Assembly (NCBI GenBank): GCA_027924585.1
Contig: BSBM01001927.1
Span: 248,001 to 312,000, forward strand
Length of the DNA: 64,000 nt
Direction of reading: 5' to 3'
Origin: Larix kaempferi
Lineage: Eukaryota > Streptophyta > Pinopsida > Pinales > Pinaceae
The translations under genes were made by a program, and so were the position numbers. This document shows positions 35,100 to 46,564 of the stretch, in pieces (position 1 is the first letter of the stretch; every line of letters starts with the position of its first letter). The notes below the pieces were generated by a model. It saw only the letters and a list, made by a program, of their open reading frames with translations. It had not been told where the DNA came from and searched no databases.

Positions 35100-37070
35100 A
35101 ATTAGAGGCTATTGCAAGATTAGGTATGCTTTGATTTTCATCTCTACGCTATGACTCTTGTTTTAAAGAAGAATAGGTGCATTGCCCGGCTTTGATCAAT
35201 TAATTTATAGTAAAAAAACTCAAAACCCTAATTCAGTATTAATATAATTTCTTTTAAGTAGGTCTTTTTCACTAATTTGGACTTATGGTGGAAATGATTT
35301 TCTTTGTTTTATTTCCAAAAACTAGGTCTTTTATATTCACAAGTATAAAATTGCCATGGACTAGTTTTTTCTATATTATTTAAGCTCTTTTTTATTTATT
35401 TACAATATAAATGCAGCAAAAATAAAAATTATTTACAAATATCAATGCAAAAAGTGGAAGAGTGGAAGAGTATACCCAATGGATATTATAACCTATTCAT
35501 AGCAAATAAAGTTGAAATAGAATCAAAATAGGGTGTGGGATCAAGATAATAGGCATACTTGATCAACGAGTGCTCTTGGCCAGGGGTTGGTTATCCCATT
35601 TGCCAAAGAGAGAAAAAATCAGATAATGAGTTGGGCTCACTCTCGAAGACAAACTTACAACTCACTTATTAAAGCTAAAATATGCAAGGACGGTTGTGAA
35701 CCAACATCATCTTAAAAGCTGCAATCACAAAGGGGTCAAAAGTATCATGCCAATTAAGATTGATTTTATCAAATCAACGTGTCAGCCAATAAAAGTACCC
35801 TTTAATATATAAAAAAAATTATGTCAAAAACATAAAAATATAAGAGCACAAATTGTCAATAAGATCATCCATAATACAATCCTAACTGTATATGTCTATG
35901 ATCCATTCAAATTTGAGAGGTATCAAAAAACTTGAGAGTACAAATTCCAGTGTTTTCTGCACTTAGAATCTTAGTGTTCAGAAAATTGATATTTGCATCT
36001 CAAGTTTTGTGATACCTTTCAACACAATCAAATATATGGAGTTAAAATGGTTATGAACCAATCCTTGTGATTAAATATTTGAAGGTATATTTTAGACTCC
36101 AGTATTGATTAAATTCATAAAATTTATTTTCATATCTCCTCTAGATTTTAGCTTGAATAACTTATCCAGTTGTTTTGATTTGCCAATTCAAATGGAAGGG
36201 ACTAAGCTACTCATAGCTCTTGTCTTCCTTTATTTACCAACCAAGGAATACAAAATGGTTATCTTAAGTAGTGTCTACTTCAAATGACGAGAGAGATGAA
36301 TGTAACTATAGGACCACGCCTAGTACCCAACCTCTATCTACTATTGGTTTCGAGCAATATTCATGTGAACTATTCATAAAACAATTAATGCCTTTCATAT
36401 TCATATGATGATGGACATCATTATGGTGTCTGTGTTTTGAGAGGTTTTTATCAAAAATGATTTATAGTGTGAAGGCCTTTTATCTACTTTTGGGGTGTGT
36501 ATACTTTTGGTGGCACTTTAATCGACGAAATTTTAAAGAGAGAGGAATATTGACTCTTCCTCTAAACTTTGTAGACCACGAGTCTTCACTTCAATTTTTT
36601 CCCATATGATATTCTTATTTTATGCATGATGTCTCTATTTCAAAATCAAATATTATTTTACAGAATACGAGCTGAGGCAAAAAAAAGAGCACACTGGGGC
36701 ACATGAACTATTGTAGTTTTCTAATATTGATTTGACATCAAAAATATTTAGGTGGAGATGCCCACATTCTTCTCTGCACTATATCGTAATATTGGAACTG
36801 CTTTTCAAAGAGACTCAGAGGGAATGGAATAATTGACCTAAGAGATTATTTGTGAAATATAACTTCATTCAGATGACCAAACCATATGCATTGCATTACA
36901 ATCTTACTATTAATTTGATATGAGTGAACCCATAAAGATGGGTAACACTTTTTGGCCAAAAGTGATAGTGAAAATTCAATTTTTTACTCATTTATTAAAT
37001 CGAATCCCGTTTTCATATATGCCTTGTGAATTTTGACACGCAACAAAAGAATTGTAAGGAATTATGTTGT
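35100..37070. other. No gene seen
   Basis: About 2 kb of AT-rich sequence with small frames only. No domain, LTR edge or tandem array was found. Confidence 0.45.
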
Positions 37071-37076
37071 GTTTCC

Positions 37077-37120
37077 ACACACACACACACACACACATGT
37101 GTGTGTGTGCGCGCGTGTGC
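37077..37120. repeat. (AC)n(TG)n palindromic microsatellite
   Basis: A run of CA dinucleotides turns into TG and then CG/TG dinucleotides. The arrangement is self-complementary, and alternating purine-pyrimidine tracts of this kind can form hairpin or Z-form DNA. Confidence 0.9.
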
Positions 37121-37286
37121 AAGGCCAAAATTGCATTTAATAATAGGTTTATTCTTGTAAATTTCATGAAAAGTTAACAAGTGATTTGTGTGCACATAAA
37201 ATAATTTAGTAATAATGAATAATTTTTGAAAAATATATATATGAACATAATCTACACAAACTAATCAAACTATGGCCAATTCAAAC

Positions 37287-37688
37287 TGATTAGTTTAAAT
37301 TGGCCATATTTCCAACTAAACTATATTATCGTCTTTGCCAAGCGTAAAGCCTATTCTAGGATTCACCTTAGGTGGTGGACTTCATACCGATGGATTCATC
37401 AACAAATCATCTATCCATTGACATATAATTTATGGGTTTTTGAGTACATATGATAAAAATTTTTCAAGCTTACACTTAGAAAACCATGTCCACAACTTTG
37501 AATGAGTGCAAAGAAAACTTGACAACATAAAAAGTACACAACAACAAAAAAATTCAAAAAATATATATACCCCACATCAACGTGTCTTCTTCAAAAGGAC
37601 ATTTTTTGTTTTTCGATTTTTGTAACTAGTAAAAAAACGTTTACATGCACACACACGTGTATGAAATATGGCCAATTCAAACTAATCA
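37287..37688. mobile_element. 402-bp interval with 26-bp terminal inverted repeats
   Basis: Bases 37287-37312 and 37663-37688 are inverted copies with one mismatch (TGATTAGTTT.AATTGGCCAT core). This could be a small inverted-repeat transposon. However, the right arm is also the first part of the hairpin-unit repeat at 37663, and a third partial copy of the motif lies at 37271-37286. Two facing ends of that repeat are therefore an equal explanation. No target duplication was found. Confidence 0.4.
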
Positions 37689-38456
37689 GATGTGGTATGG
37701 GATCACATCAATGTATAGATATCTCCAATATCTTTCCAACGGTACCAGACTTGTCCAATTTGGTCTAAGGATGAAGAAGTTATCAGTCTCAGAAGTTCGC
37801 AGGTGCAGGGGTATGTGGTCCTGACTTTCCAAATATGCAATGCAGATTGCAGATTGTGGAGGTCGGGAAACAAAATTTGGAGTTGTGTGGTTAGACTTAC
37901 GAATTTCCAAACCGCAAGGAGGATTGTGGATTGCGGAAGTCGAAAGGGATATTTCCACAGGGTTGGCATGTTAGATTTCCGAATTTCTGCATCCGCAAAG
38001 CGGATTGCAGATTGCGGAAGTCAGAAGGTGGTTTTTCCCGGGTTACGCAATGAGGTTTCCGATTTTTGACTTGCGCAACGTGGGTTGCGGATTGTAGAAG
38101 TCGGAGGAGTAAATTTTTTGGGATGACGATTTGAGGTTATGACTTCCGAGTTCCACATGCGGATTGTGGGTTGCGGAAGTTGAATGAGTAATTTTTGAGG
38201 CTGTGAAGTTGACTTCCGGCTTCCGACTTCCGCATTGCGAATTGCGTAAGTCGACATTGCGATTTCTTCAGAAAGGTAAATTTGGCTTTCCGACTTCCGG
38301 ATTCCGACTGCGGATTGCGGCAAGGTATATTGTGGATTGCAGATTGGAGGCAATAACAACTGCGTGTAAAAATTAAGAGAATTGTTGAAAAAAAATGTAT
38401 GAGGTTGTCTCCCATCGCCTCTGAAGGGAACCAAGGTGACCGGTTACGTGAAAAAT
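37663..38456 (+). repeat. Hairpin-unit dispersed repeat, copy A
   Basis: This roughly 790-bp repeat matches 46565-47343 along its whole length. It opens with GAAATATGGCCAATTC and a 170-bp lead-in, then runs as about seven degenerate units of 75-80 bp. Each has a GCGGATTGCGGAAGTCGGA-like core preceded by its complement (TCCGACTTCCGCA), giving one potential stem-loop per unit. The units are rich in CpG in an otherwise AT-rich region. Sequence before and after the two copies differs, so they look like separate copies of one element. Minus- and plus-strand open frames here follow from the repeat and are not taken as genes. Confidence 0.75.
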
Positions 38457-38722
38457 AGTATTAGATCCCAAGTTACAGCACTGGGGATGCTTGGGAAGAA
38501 GCATGAATGTGTTTACAGGCAGAAGAATGCTCATGGCGCGACTTTGATAAACATTAATTAGTATTGTTGTTGTCTGGATGAGTAGTTTCCATATTTGTAT
38601 GGATATTTTATGTTTCATATGCATTCTTATGATGTCTGATAAATGTCTCTGTAATGTACAGTGTTGGCAGCTGATAATAGTTGAATCGTCCATCAAAGGC
38701 AATATATAGGGAAAGAAAGGAA

Positions 38723-39720
38723 ATGGTGACCATAAACGATGCCCAAGATCCTTATGAGCAAGAGGAAGATGTTCTGGGAGAGAATGTGTAAGAAGCACAC
38801 ACTAAAACATAATCCAATGGGAGAAGAGAGCAAATAACTCCCCCGAACTTAGTTGAAACCATAGTGAGCTTCAATTAGAGATTGATGAAGGCTCGGGAAG
38901 AGAAGCACCAACTCAATGCTTCCATCTAGAAGAGCCTCACTGATATGCATTAGAGGATAAATCTTGGGTCTAACCCAAGCAATGTGGGGAGAGAAGGAAG
39001 AGATGCAGGTAGTCGCTCTAGAGGTCGTTCTAGGAAGAGTACTCCAAGCCCTAGAAGGAGTTCTGTGAGAAAAAGGAACAAAACACCCTCTCCAAGATCT
39101 CTTTCCAGCAGGTCATGCGACTCCAGAGACTCACAGAGAAGTCCAAGTCATACTTCCAGAAGGCTGGAAGGAAGAAAGAAATTCAGAGGGATCCCACGGG
39201 GATAATTTAGGAAGGCAATGCCTCCCACATTTGATGGAGAAAGCAAGACAGGTCAAAGGCAGAGGCGTGGATTCTTGGAATGAAGAAGCATTTCAGAATG
39301 CATGATTATTCAGAAAATGAAAAGGCCATATTTTCTATTTACAATCTAAATGGCATAGCTTCAATTTGGTGGGAGCACGTCATACAAGTGAAGAAGATCA
39401 GCGAAAAGAGGATCAACTGGGAGTGGTTTAAAAGGTACTTTAAGAAGAAATACCTATCAGCTAGGTATTATGATAACGAGAGGAAAGAGTTCAATGAACT
39501 CAGGTTGGGACAAAATTCCATGGAAGAACATGTCCACAAGTTTTTGGAATTGTTGAGGTATGTGGATTACATCAATGATGAAAGGGTAAATATTCAATGT
39601 TTCCTTGGTAGTCTACCTCAAACTTTTAGAGATAGGATTGAGTTTGTCAACCCACCAAGTCTGAATGAAGACTTTAGGATGGAAATGCATTGTTATGAGC
39701 AGAGTAAGGGAAAATCATAG
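38723..39720 (+). pseudogene. Chromovirus gag (N-terminal and capsid parts)
   Basis: Gag of a Ty3/gypsy element, the structural protein that packages element RNA. It starts at ATG 38723 (MVTINDAQDPYEQEED) and soon meets a stop. A second frame, 38984-39205, is Arg/Ser-rich (RSRGRSRKSTPSPRRSS). A third, 39280-39720, is the retrotransposon capsid domain: IASIWWEHV, NWEWFKRYFKKKYLS, LGQNSMEEHVHKFLELLRYV. At least two indels and several stops separate the pieces. No 5' LTR or primer site could be recognised upstream of 38723, where the hairpin-unit repeat ends at about 38456. Confidence 0.8.
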
Positions 39721-39879
39721 GTTCATCCAGCATGGAAAGGAAATCCCAGAGGGAGGTTTGAATAAAGGAAAAGTGGATTCAAGCCACCATTTAGAAATCA
39801 TCCTAGAAAATTTCCATAGGGACAACAAGCACAAAGAGGATTCAAGCCAGCAGTAGCAGTAGAAAAGGCATCAAAAGGA

Positions 39880-39933
39880 CCACTTCAATGTTGGGGATGT
39901 GGAGGAAACCACATGCTTAGAGATTTCCCATAT
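39880..39933 (+). pseudogene. Chromovirus zinc knuckle with last Cys lost
   Basis: CWGCGGNHMLRDF matches the CCHC knuckle C-x2-C-x3-H-x4-C, but codon 39925-39927 gives Phe where the last Cys belongs. This small domain binds RNA in Gag. The nearby frame is also shifted relative to the capsid part. Confidence 0.7.
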
Positions 39934-39942
39934 AGGAGGGAG

Positions 39943-40208
39943 AATCCCTAGAGCTTGCACAACTTAGAAGAAGCAACTACAATGGAATATATGGCAAGGG
40001 AAGCACCTCGAATTATGCAGCATTGGATGATCATCAAAAAGACCATCAATCAATAGTGGTGGAATTTGAAGGTAAAATCCCCAGAGCTTGCACAGCTTAG
40101 AAGAAGCAACTACAATGGAATATATGGCAAGGGAATCACCTCTAATTTATGCAGCATTGGATGATCATCAAAAATACCATCAATCAACAATGGTGGAATT
40201 TGAAGGTA
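39943..40208 (+). repeat. 133-bp tandem duplication between gag and protease
   Basis: Bases 39943-40075 recur at 40076-40208 with few changes. The unit is not a multiple of three, so it shifts the reading frame between the zinc knuckle and the protease. Confidence 0.85.
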
Positions 40209-40572
40209 AGATTACTAAGCAATCTATTTCTATTTGATTGACCCAGAATCTACTCATAGTTATGTGTCTCCTAAGGTAGTTGAAGGTTGTTCTCCTAGTA
40301 AATTAAAGCATAGTAAGTCTTGGATAGTTCAATTAGCCACATGAAGCAAGAAAAAGGTGAGTGAAGTATTGATGGAGTTCCCTATAGAATTGAATGGACT
40401 CCTCACAAAAGAAAATTTAGATGTCCTACAATTAGGATATTATGATTCCCTAATAGGTATGGACTGGTTGGAAAGATATAGATCCAAGATAGACTATTAT
40501 GAGAAAGTACTTGAATGCATTAATGAAGAGGGAAGGCCAAGGTTGGTAAGAGGAATTCCCAAGCAATTTTAA
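40209..40572 (+). pseudogene. Chromovirus protease
   Basis: Retropepsin-type protease that would cut the polyprotein. SISILIDPESTHSYVSP contains the active-site Asp in a changed DPES context (normally DTG/DSG-like). QLGYYDSLIGMDWLERYRSKIDY marks its C-terminal half. A stop lies between the two parts near 40342, and the frame ends at 40572. Confidence 0.75.
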
Positions 40573-40590
40573 GTAAGGTAGATTTCAGCC

Positions 40591-41334
40591 TTGCAGTTGA
40601 GAAATTTTTATAAGAAGGGTTTCCAATTATATGCAGTCCACATATCAGATTCATCAGAGGAAAAGGGACCAATGATAGAATATTTTCACCTGTTGCAGGA
40701 GTTCAAGGACGTGTTTCCATATGAAGTGCTAGAACTACCACCAAATAGAGATATTGATTTTTCCATCAATCTTGTTCCAAAGGCAACACCAATTTCCAAA
40801 GCTCCTTATAGAATGAGCGCACCAGAATTGGTAGAGTGAAAGATGCAGCTGCAAGAATTAATGGACAAGGAGTATATCAGGCTGAGTGTATCTCCTTGGG
40901 GAGCACCAGTGTTATTTGTAAAGAAAAAGGATGGGACTTTAAGGCTTTGCATTGATTACGGGAAGCTCAATAAAGTAACAATCAATAATAAGTATCCATT
41001 ACCAAGGATTGATGATTTGTTTTATCAAATGAAGGATGCTAGAGTGTTTTGAAAGATTGACTTAAGGTTTGGCTATCATCAAGTGAGGATAAAAGAAGAA
41101 GACATTCAAAAGACAACTTTCAGGACAAGATATGGCCATTATGATTTCACAGTGGTGCCATTTGGTCTTACCAATGCACCTGCTACATTCATGTGTCTCA
41201 TGAATAGTGTCTTCAATAAGTATTTGGATAAGTTTGTGATTGTGTTCTTGGAAGACATTCTTGTTTACTCAAAGAATGAAGAAGAGCATAATGAACATCT
41301 AAGAATGGTGTTGCAAGTTCTTATAGAACACTAG
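40591..41334 (+). pseudogene. Chromovirus reverse transcriptase with altered YxDD box
   Basis: The same frame carries the RT domain through three in-frame stops: 40837-40839, 41050-41052 and 41332-41334. Motifs in order are [67 protein letters not shown] and [10 protein letters not shown]. The last is the catalytic box, which in gypsy elements normally reads F-x-D-D. Here codon 41251-41253 is GAA, so the first catalytic Asp is Glu. A frameshift follows before the RNase H part at 41447. Confidence 0.9.
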
Positions 41335-41446
41335 ATGTATCCAAAGCTGAGAAAGTGACGAATTCTATCAAAAGAAGGTACAGTATTTGGGTCATGTCAT
41401 CTTAGAAGAAGGAATCGCAGTGGATCCATAAAAGATTGAATCCATA

Positions 41447-42724
41447 ATGGATTGTCCTACTCCAAAGAATGTTGCAGATGTTAGATATTTTATGGGTCTT
41501 GCAGGCTATTACAGAAGGTTCATTAAAGGATTCTCCATAATAGCTCATCCAATTACATCATTGGAGAAGAATAATATCAAGTTTGTATGGTCTGAAAAAT
41601 GTGAGAAAAGCTTTGAGCAACTAAAGGAATTGCTTACCAATGTTCCTGTTTTGAAGATTGCAGATCCAAAGAAAGATTTTGTAGTGTGCACAGATGCTTG
41701 CGTTGAAGGGCTCGGTGGAGTTCTCATGCAAGAAGGATTTGTAATTTTCTATGAGTCAAGTAAGTTAAAGGAACATGAGAAGAACTATGCCACACATGAT
41801 TTAGAGCTAGCAAACATAGTTCATGCTCTCAAGAGATGGAGACATTATCTGTTGGGGAGAAGATTTGAGCTCAGGACAGACCACATGAGCTTGAAATATT
41901 TGTTTGACCAGACAAATCTGAATGCTAGGAAAATGAGATGGATGGAATTTATTTGTGAATTTGATTTTGAAATTAAACATGTCAAAGGTAAGGAGAATAC
42001 GGTTGCATATGCTCTTAGAAAAAAAATTCATGTTGCAACTATGAGTATGTGTAAACCAGATTTGAAGGAAAGAGTTCTCGAAGCTCAAACTAGTGATGAA
42101 GCTTACCTTCAAATCAAAGAAAAATTGCAGCAGGGAAATGTGGATGAAAAGTGTGAAGGATATCAGCTTGGTGAAGGTGATGTTCTCATTTATAAGGGTA
42201 CTAGACTGTATATTCCAAATAGTATAGATTTGAAGAGGCTAGTGATGGATGAGATACATCAAATGCCATACTCTGGACATCCAGGATATCAAAAGACTAT
42301 AACAGCAACAAGAAAGAAGTACTTTTGGCATGTGATGAAGAAGCAAATAGCAGAGTACATTGCTAGGTGTCAAAACTGCCAACAAGTCAAGGAAGAACAT
42401 CAACATCCAGCACGATTGTTGCAACCTTTTCCCATTCCAGAATGGAAGCGGGAATTAATTTCTATGGATTTTATAACAAGTCTGCCAATGACAGTGAGGA
42501 AGCATGATTCAATCATGGTAGTGGTGGACAAGCTATCAAAGGTACCTCACTTCATTCCAGTCAATTCCACTCATAAGACCAATGACATAGCAAATATCTT
42601 CATGAAGGAGATATTTATATTGCATGGATTTCCCAAGGAAATAATCTCAGATCGTGATACAAAGTTTGCATCCAAGTTTTGGAAGGGTTTATCCCAGGAA
42701 TTGGGGGTCTCAGCTGAATTTTAG
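41447..42724 (+). pseudogene. Chromovirus RNase H and integrase (425-codon open frame)
   Basis: The longest open frame in the window. It starts in the RT-RNase H link (YFMGLAGYYRRFIKGFS). RNase H follows with catalytic CTDAC, DLELANIV and RTDHMSLKYL, but the final Asp is Tyr (ENTVAYAL). The integrase zinc-binding part has DEIHQMPYSGHPGY...CQNCQ. The catalytic core shows ISMDFI and ISDRDTKF. The frame is lost at 42703-42707, a run of five G in which one extra base would explain the shift. The core continues in another frame at 42708-43028. Integrase would insert the cDNA into host DNA. Confidence 0.9.
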
Positions 42725-42952
42725 TACAACATATTATCCTCAAATAGATGATCAAGCTGAGAGGGTGAATCATGTTATTGAAGACATGTTGAGAATGTAT
42801 GTGATGGATAAACCATCCAAGTGGGAAGACTACCTACACTTGGTAGAATTTGCATACAACAATGGATATCAAACACCTTTGGGAATGAGTCCTTTTGAGG
42901 TATTGTATGGCAAAGGATGCAAAAATCCAATGAATTGGGATAGTCCAGTGAA
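42708..42952 (+). pseudogene. Chromovirus integrase core, continued
   Basis: After the frameshift the integrase core goes on with YYPQIDDQAERVNHVIEDML, which holds the catalytic Glu of the D,D,E triad, then KWEDYLHLVEFAYNN and MSPFEVLYG. It is cut at 42952 by a solo LTR. The rest resumes at 44269. Confidence 0.9.
42948..42952. repeat. Left target duplication (GTGAA) of nested solo LTR
   Basis: GTGAA here and at 44269-44273, directly flanking the 1316-bp insertion in the integrase gene. Confidence 0.8.
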
Positions 42953-44268
42953 TGTAATGTACCCACCCATCTATCCAATGCAAGGAAGGGAACAAGGCAC
43001 TAAAATCTGGGCTTTTAGAACAACTTAGCCAGATTCATCATGAATAAAGGATATGACATTACAGCAAAATGAATATGTGTGCAGATGTAAATCAATTTTA
43101 CATGCACAATGGAATAAACATCATCCATACACATTTCATTCTTGTCTAGCATATCAAAATAACCATCAAATTAAACATTGCAGAAGTAAAGACAATAAAA
43201 TACTCATCTGGATGTAATGATGTCCCAAGCAACTAACTATGTCACTGCAACGTTCCACCCAACCATAGGTCTCTGCCTAGCCTATATTCTTTCAGCACTC
43301 AGAGACCACCCCTGAGCTGGGCATGATATCCACAAGTAAAAAGGGGCTCTCAAGCTTCAACACAACCCAAAGCAATGGATACCCAACTCAAACCCATAAT
43401 TCTCTTGCACACAAAACTCAAATATGGGCTTGGAAACACACTTTCAACAATGGGACTTAGAAGCTAGATGGGCATGGGTTTTCCCCAAAACATAGGCACA
43501 CCAAAAACGGATTTGTGAGAGGGAAAATCCACCATAGGGAAGAAAACGATTTCTCCCACAAATATACAAGAAATCAGTGAGCCAAAACAGCCTCTATGGT
43601 CCCCCAAATCGATTTCCCTTTCTTCCCCACTATTATACAACACAAAAACACCCTTCCCAGCTAGGAGAATGAAGGAAAACACAACAAAACCATGGAAGAA
43701 AATGTCCAAGTAGCTCCAAACTCATGAGAGAGGAAAACTGATGGGTGAATAATGGCTTGGGGAGCAATTCATGGCTCTTTTCCTGCCCAAGAAGCCAAAC
43801 ATGATTTTCCATGAAGGGTGGATTTCCCATACCTAAATTTGGACATCCATACCTCTCCATTCCCCAAGGCATTAACTACCTCAACCAACTCTTGGGAGAG
43901 TAAATGTTTGGGTACAAAAGTTAGCATAGGTAGTTGAGATCATATGTGTCCTCTCATTGACACTTGGCTTAACTCGATTGGCTCAAAGGTTTGAATATTT
44001 CCCTCCCAATTTCCTTGTAAACATCATGCCCCCATCTCTTGTTGCATTGCATAGCTAGTTGTGGGCATTTATATTAAAATGCATATTTACAATTCCCATG
44101 GTTCACTAGCACATGGGTAGCATAATATCCAATACTTTCCTCTTCAAGGTCGAACATTCACTAGCAGGGCCTTGGCCTTGAGCTCCACGTTAGGAATCAT
44201 ACATAATATGCATACAGTATTTACATTATAGCCCAAAATATTACAAGGGTCAAAATGGGGACATTATA
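42953..44268 (-). mobile_element. Solo LTR of the same chromovirus family, reversed
   Basis: A 1316-bp insertion starts TGTAATGTACCC and ends ACATTATA, flanked by GTGAA. Read on the minus strand it begins TATAATGTCCCCATTTTGACCC and matches the 3' LTR at 44863 (TGTCACATCCCCATTTTGACCC). Shared blocks include a CTCAAGGCCAAGGCCC segment and a GGGTGGTCTCT...GAAAGA.TATAGGCT segment. It has no internal sequence and therefore arose by LTR-LTR recombination of a full element. It splits the integrase gene. Confidence 0.85.
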
Positions 44269-44273
44269 GTGAA
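44269..44273. repeat. Right target duplication (GTGAA) of nested solo LTR
   Basis: Partner of 42948-42952. The integrase frame resumes directly after it. Confidence 0.8.
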
Positions 44274-44850
44274 CAGGGTATTTCTTGGACCATAAATGAT
44301 TAGGTAGATGGAACAAGAGACTGTTAAAATAAGGCAGAATTTGAAGGCAGCTCAAAACAGGAAAAGGAGTTATGCCAATTTGAAAAGAGTGCATAAGGAG
44401 TTTTAGATTGGAGACCATGTTTACTTAAGAATGAAGGAAAGGAAAATTTCCCTGAATTTGGGGAGTTGTACCAAGTTGGCACCAAAATATTGTGGTACAT
44501 TTGAAGTCCTTGATAGGATAGGGCCAGTTGCATATAGAATTTCATTGTTTTCTAACATGAGAGCTCATAATTGTTTCCATGTATCTTTGCTTAAGAAATA
44601 TGTACATGATCCTAATCACATAATTGATTGGCATGTGATACAGGTGGAACCCGAGGGAGAGTTTCAAGTGGAGCCTATGCACATCCTCGACAAGAAGGTC
44701 ACTTTGCTCCGGAATAGAGCCATCGGACATGTGAAGGTGCAATGGGAGCACCTTAGTACCAAAGAGGCTACATGGGAGCTGGAGGATTCCATGAGAGAGG
44801 AATTCCCATTTTTTTCAGTTTTGAGAACACCAAGGACGATGTTATTCTAA
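44274..44850 (+). pseudogene. Chromovirus integrase C-terminus and chromodomain
   Basis: The 3' end of pol resumes after the nested LTR with stops, then an open frame 44431-44850. LGSCTKLAPKYCGTFEVLDRIGPVAYRI is the DNA-binding GPY/F-like module. HNCFHVSLLKKY follows. The last 50 residues (FQVEPMHILDKK, VKVQWEHLSTKEATWELED) form a chromodomain, which in this clade steers integration towards particular chromatin. This domain marks the element as a chromovirus. Confidence 0.9.
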
Positions 44851-44860
44851 GGGGGAGGGA
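44850..44860 (+). promoter_or_regulatory. Polypurine tract of the chromovirus
   Basis: AGGGGGAGGGA directly before the TG of the 3' LTR; primes plus-strand DNA synthesis. Confidence 0.85.
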
Positions 44861-44862
44861 AT

Positions 44863-46410
44863 TGTCACATCCCCATTTTGACCCTTAGGGTTTATTGGCT
44901 TCAATGTAAATATTGTATACATGCATTGTGTGTTTTCCCTAGTGTGGAACTCAAGGCCAAGGCCCCACTAGAGGATGCTTAGGTTTTATTTAAAAGGCAA
45001 GTATTTGAAATTCTGATTATCCATGTGCTATTAAGCCATGAGGTATTGTAAATGATGTAAATATTAAATATTGCAATAAAATACCAAGGAAATTGACTAT
45101 GGAGGCAACCAATAAGAGGGGGCCATGTGTATCCACTAGGGAGAGGTGAGGGGGTTGTGGGATTGGAACCCATGCTAACACATGTCATTTTTTGAACCCA
45201 TTTGACTCCCTTACTGACATTTAATTATGTTGTAAGGAGGTGGTTGAGAAAACCTGTTCATGAGGTTGATGGAGTATGGAGCAGCCTTGAAAATCCATAT
45301 GGCAGTGTATGGCTTTGTTTTTTATTGTCCCTTAAGCCACCCTACCTCCTAGGAATTCACTTACCCTAATCCCTATCCCATTGTTGACCAACAACCAAAG
45401 TTATCACGCATTACAGAGCAGCAGTAAAGAAGATAGGAGAAAGAAATTGTGATTTTGTGTAAGCAGGAATTGGAAGAGCCGAAAGCACATAAAAACCCTG
45501 CGTAGGAAGTTAATCGATTGGGATATACATGGATCAAAACCTAGAGATAAATTACAAATCGTGATCAACTTAGAAAATCCATGAGAACACTTAGATCTGA
45601 TAGCAAAAGATTGAGTTGCGAGACAAAGCTTCAGCCATAACTCCGAGAACATTCCAGCTAGAATAAAAAAGAAGAGGATTAGATAGAGGTTTGATTTACT
45701 TGATAAACCCAGTGAAGGATAAAGTCTCATGAAAGCAGTAGTTGGACCTTTCTATGCCCACCCTGAAGATCAATGGAGGGAAGGGACCCTGAGGGACCGC
45801 GCAACAGAGAAGGGGGCCTTCCTTCTATTGGGTGAGGTAGGTATTGTGGGTTCCATGTTTGCTGAGTATTTTGAGATGCCCATAGCTCTGTGGTTGAGCT
45901 CACTGGCTTATCATCATCCTCCCTTTTCCCTTAGATGCTTGATAAACCCAATTGTATGTTGGCTTAACAATAGGGTGGAGCCTTGACTGTGAGAGAGCTT
46001 ATTTATCCCTCCTTAGTGGATACACAGCCCATCTCATGGGTGGTCTCTTAGCTGAAAGAGTATAGGCTGGACAAAGACCTATCGTTGGGTGGAACATTGC
46101 TCTCACTTAGCCAGTTGCTTTGACAGTTCCATTTAAAGATAAGTGATTTCAGTGGTGTTAAATGATGTTAGTTTTCATATGTTATTTCTACTTGTTATGT
46201 TCAAGTTATTTGAATGAATGATTTCATGAAATTGACCAGTATGAAGAACACGTATAGGCTTGAGTATGAGGCTAAGTTCATGTTTGAATACTTCACCATT
46301 TTCTTGAGCTTAATATGCTACTAACCTTGGAGGTTGTAGATGCATTGATTAGTTTTAGTTTCATTAGGTGTGTTGTTATGCATTGCATACACTGTTATAT
46401 GGACTACATG
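44863..46410 (+). mobile_element. Chromovirus 3' LTR (right edge approximate)
   Basis: It starts TGTCACATCCCC right after the polypurine tract and aligns with the reversed solo LTR at 42953-44268. The last shared block seen is GGGTGGAAC.TTG near 46095. Judging from the solo copy's remaining length, the end should fall about 300 bp later, but no clear CA end with a target duplication could be fixed. No matching 5' LTR was found upstream of gag, so the left part of the element is missing or too diverged. Confidence 0.7.
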
Positions 46411-46564
46411 GCATCACCTGGACTTGGGGAAGGAATCAGATAGCCCTGTTTTGTTTCATGACCCCTTTGTGGGCCAAGTGAAAGGGGAAGTCATGGCAGA
46501 AGGAAGGTAGAAATCCTTGCAGAAGGGTAAAAGGGCATTGAGGGAGTTTATGAAAGAATTGAGT

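Noticed and set aside
37686-38434. Several overlapping open frames in the hairpin-unit repeat
   Set aside because: Frames on both strands arise from the repeated units and are not conserved between copy A and copy B.
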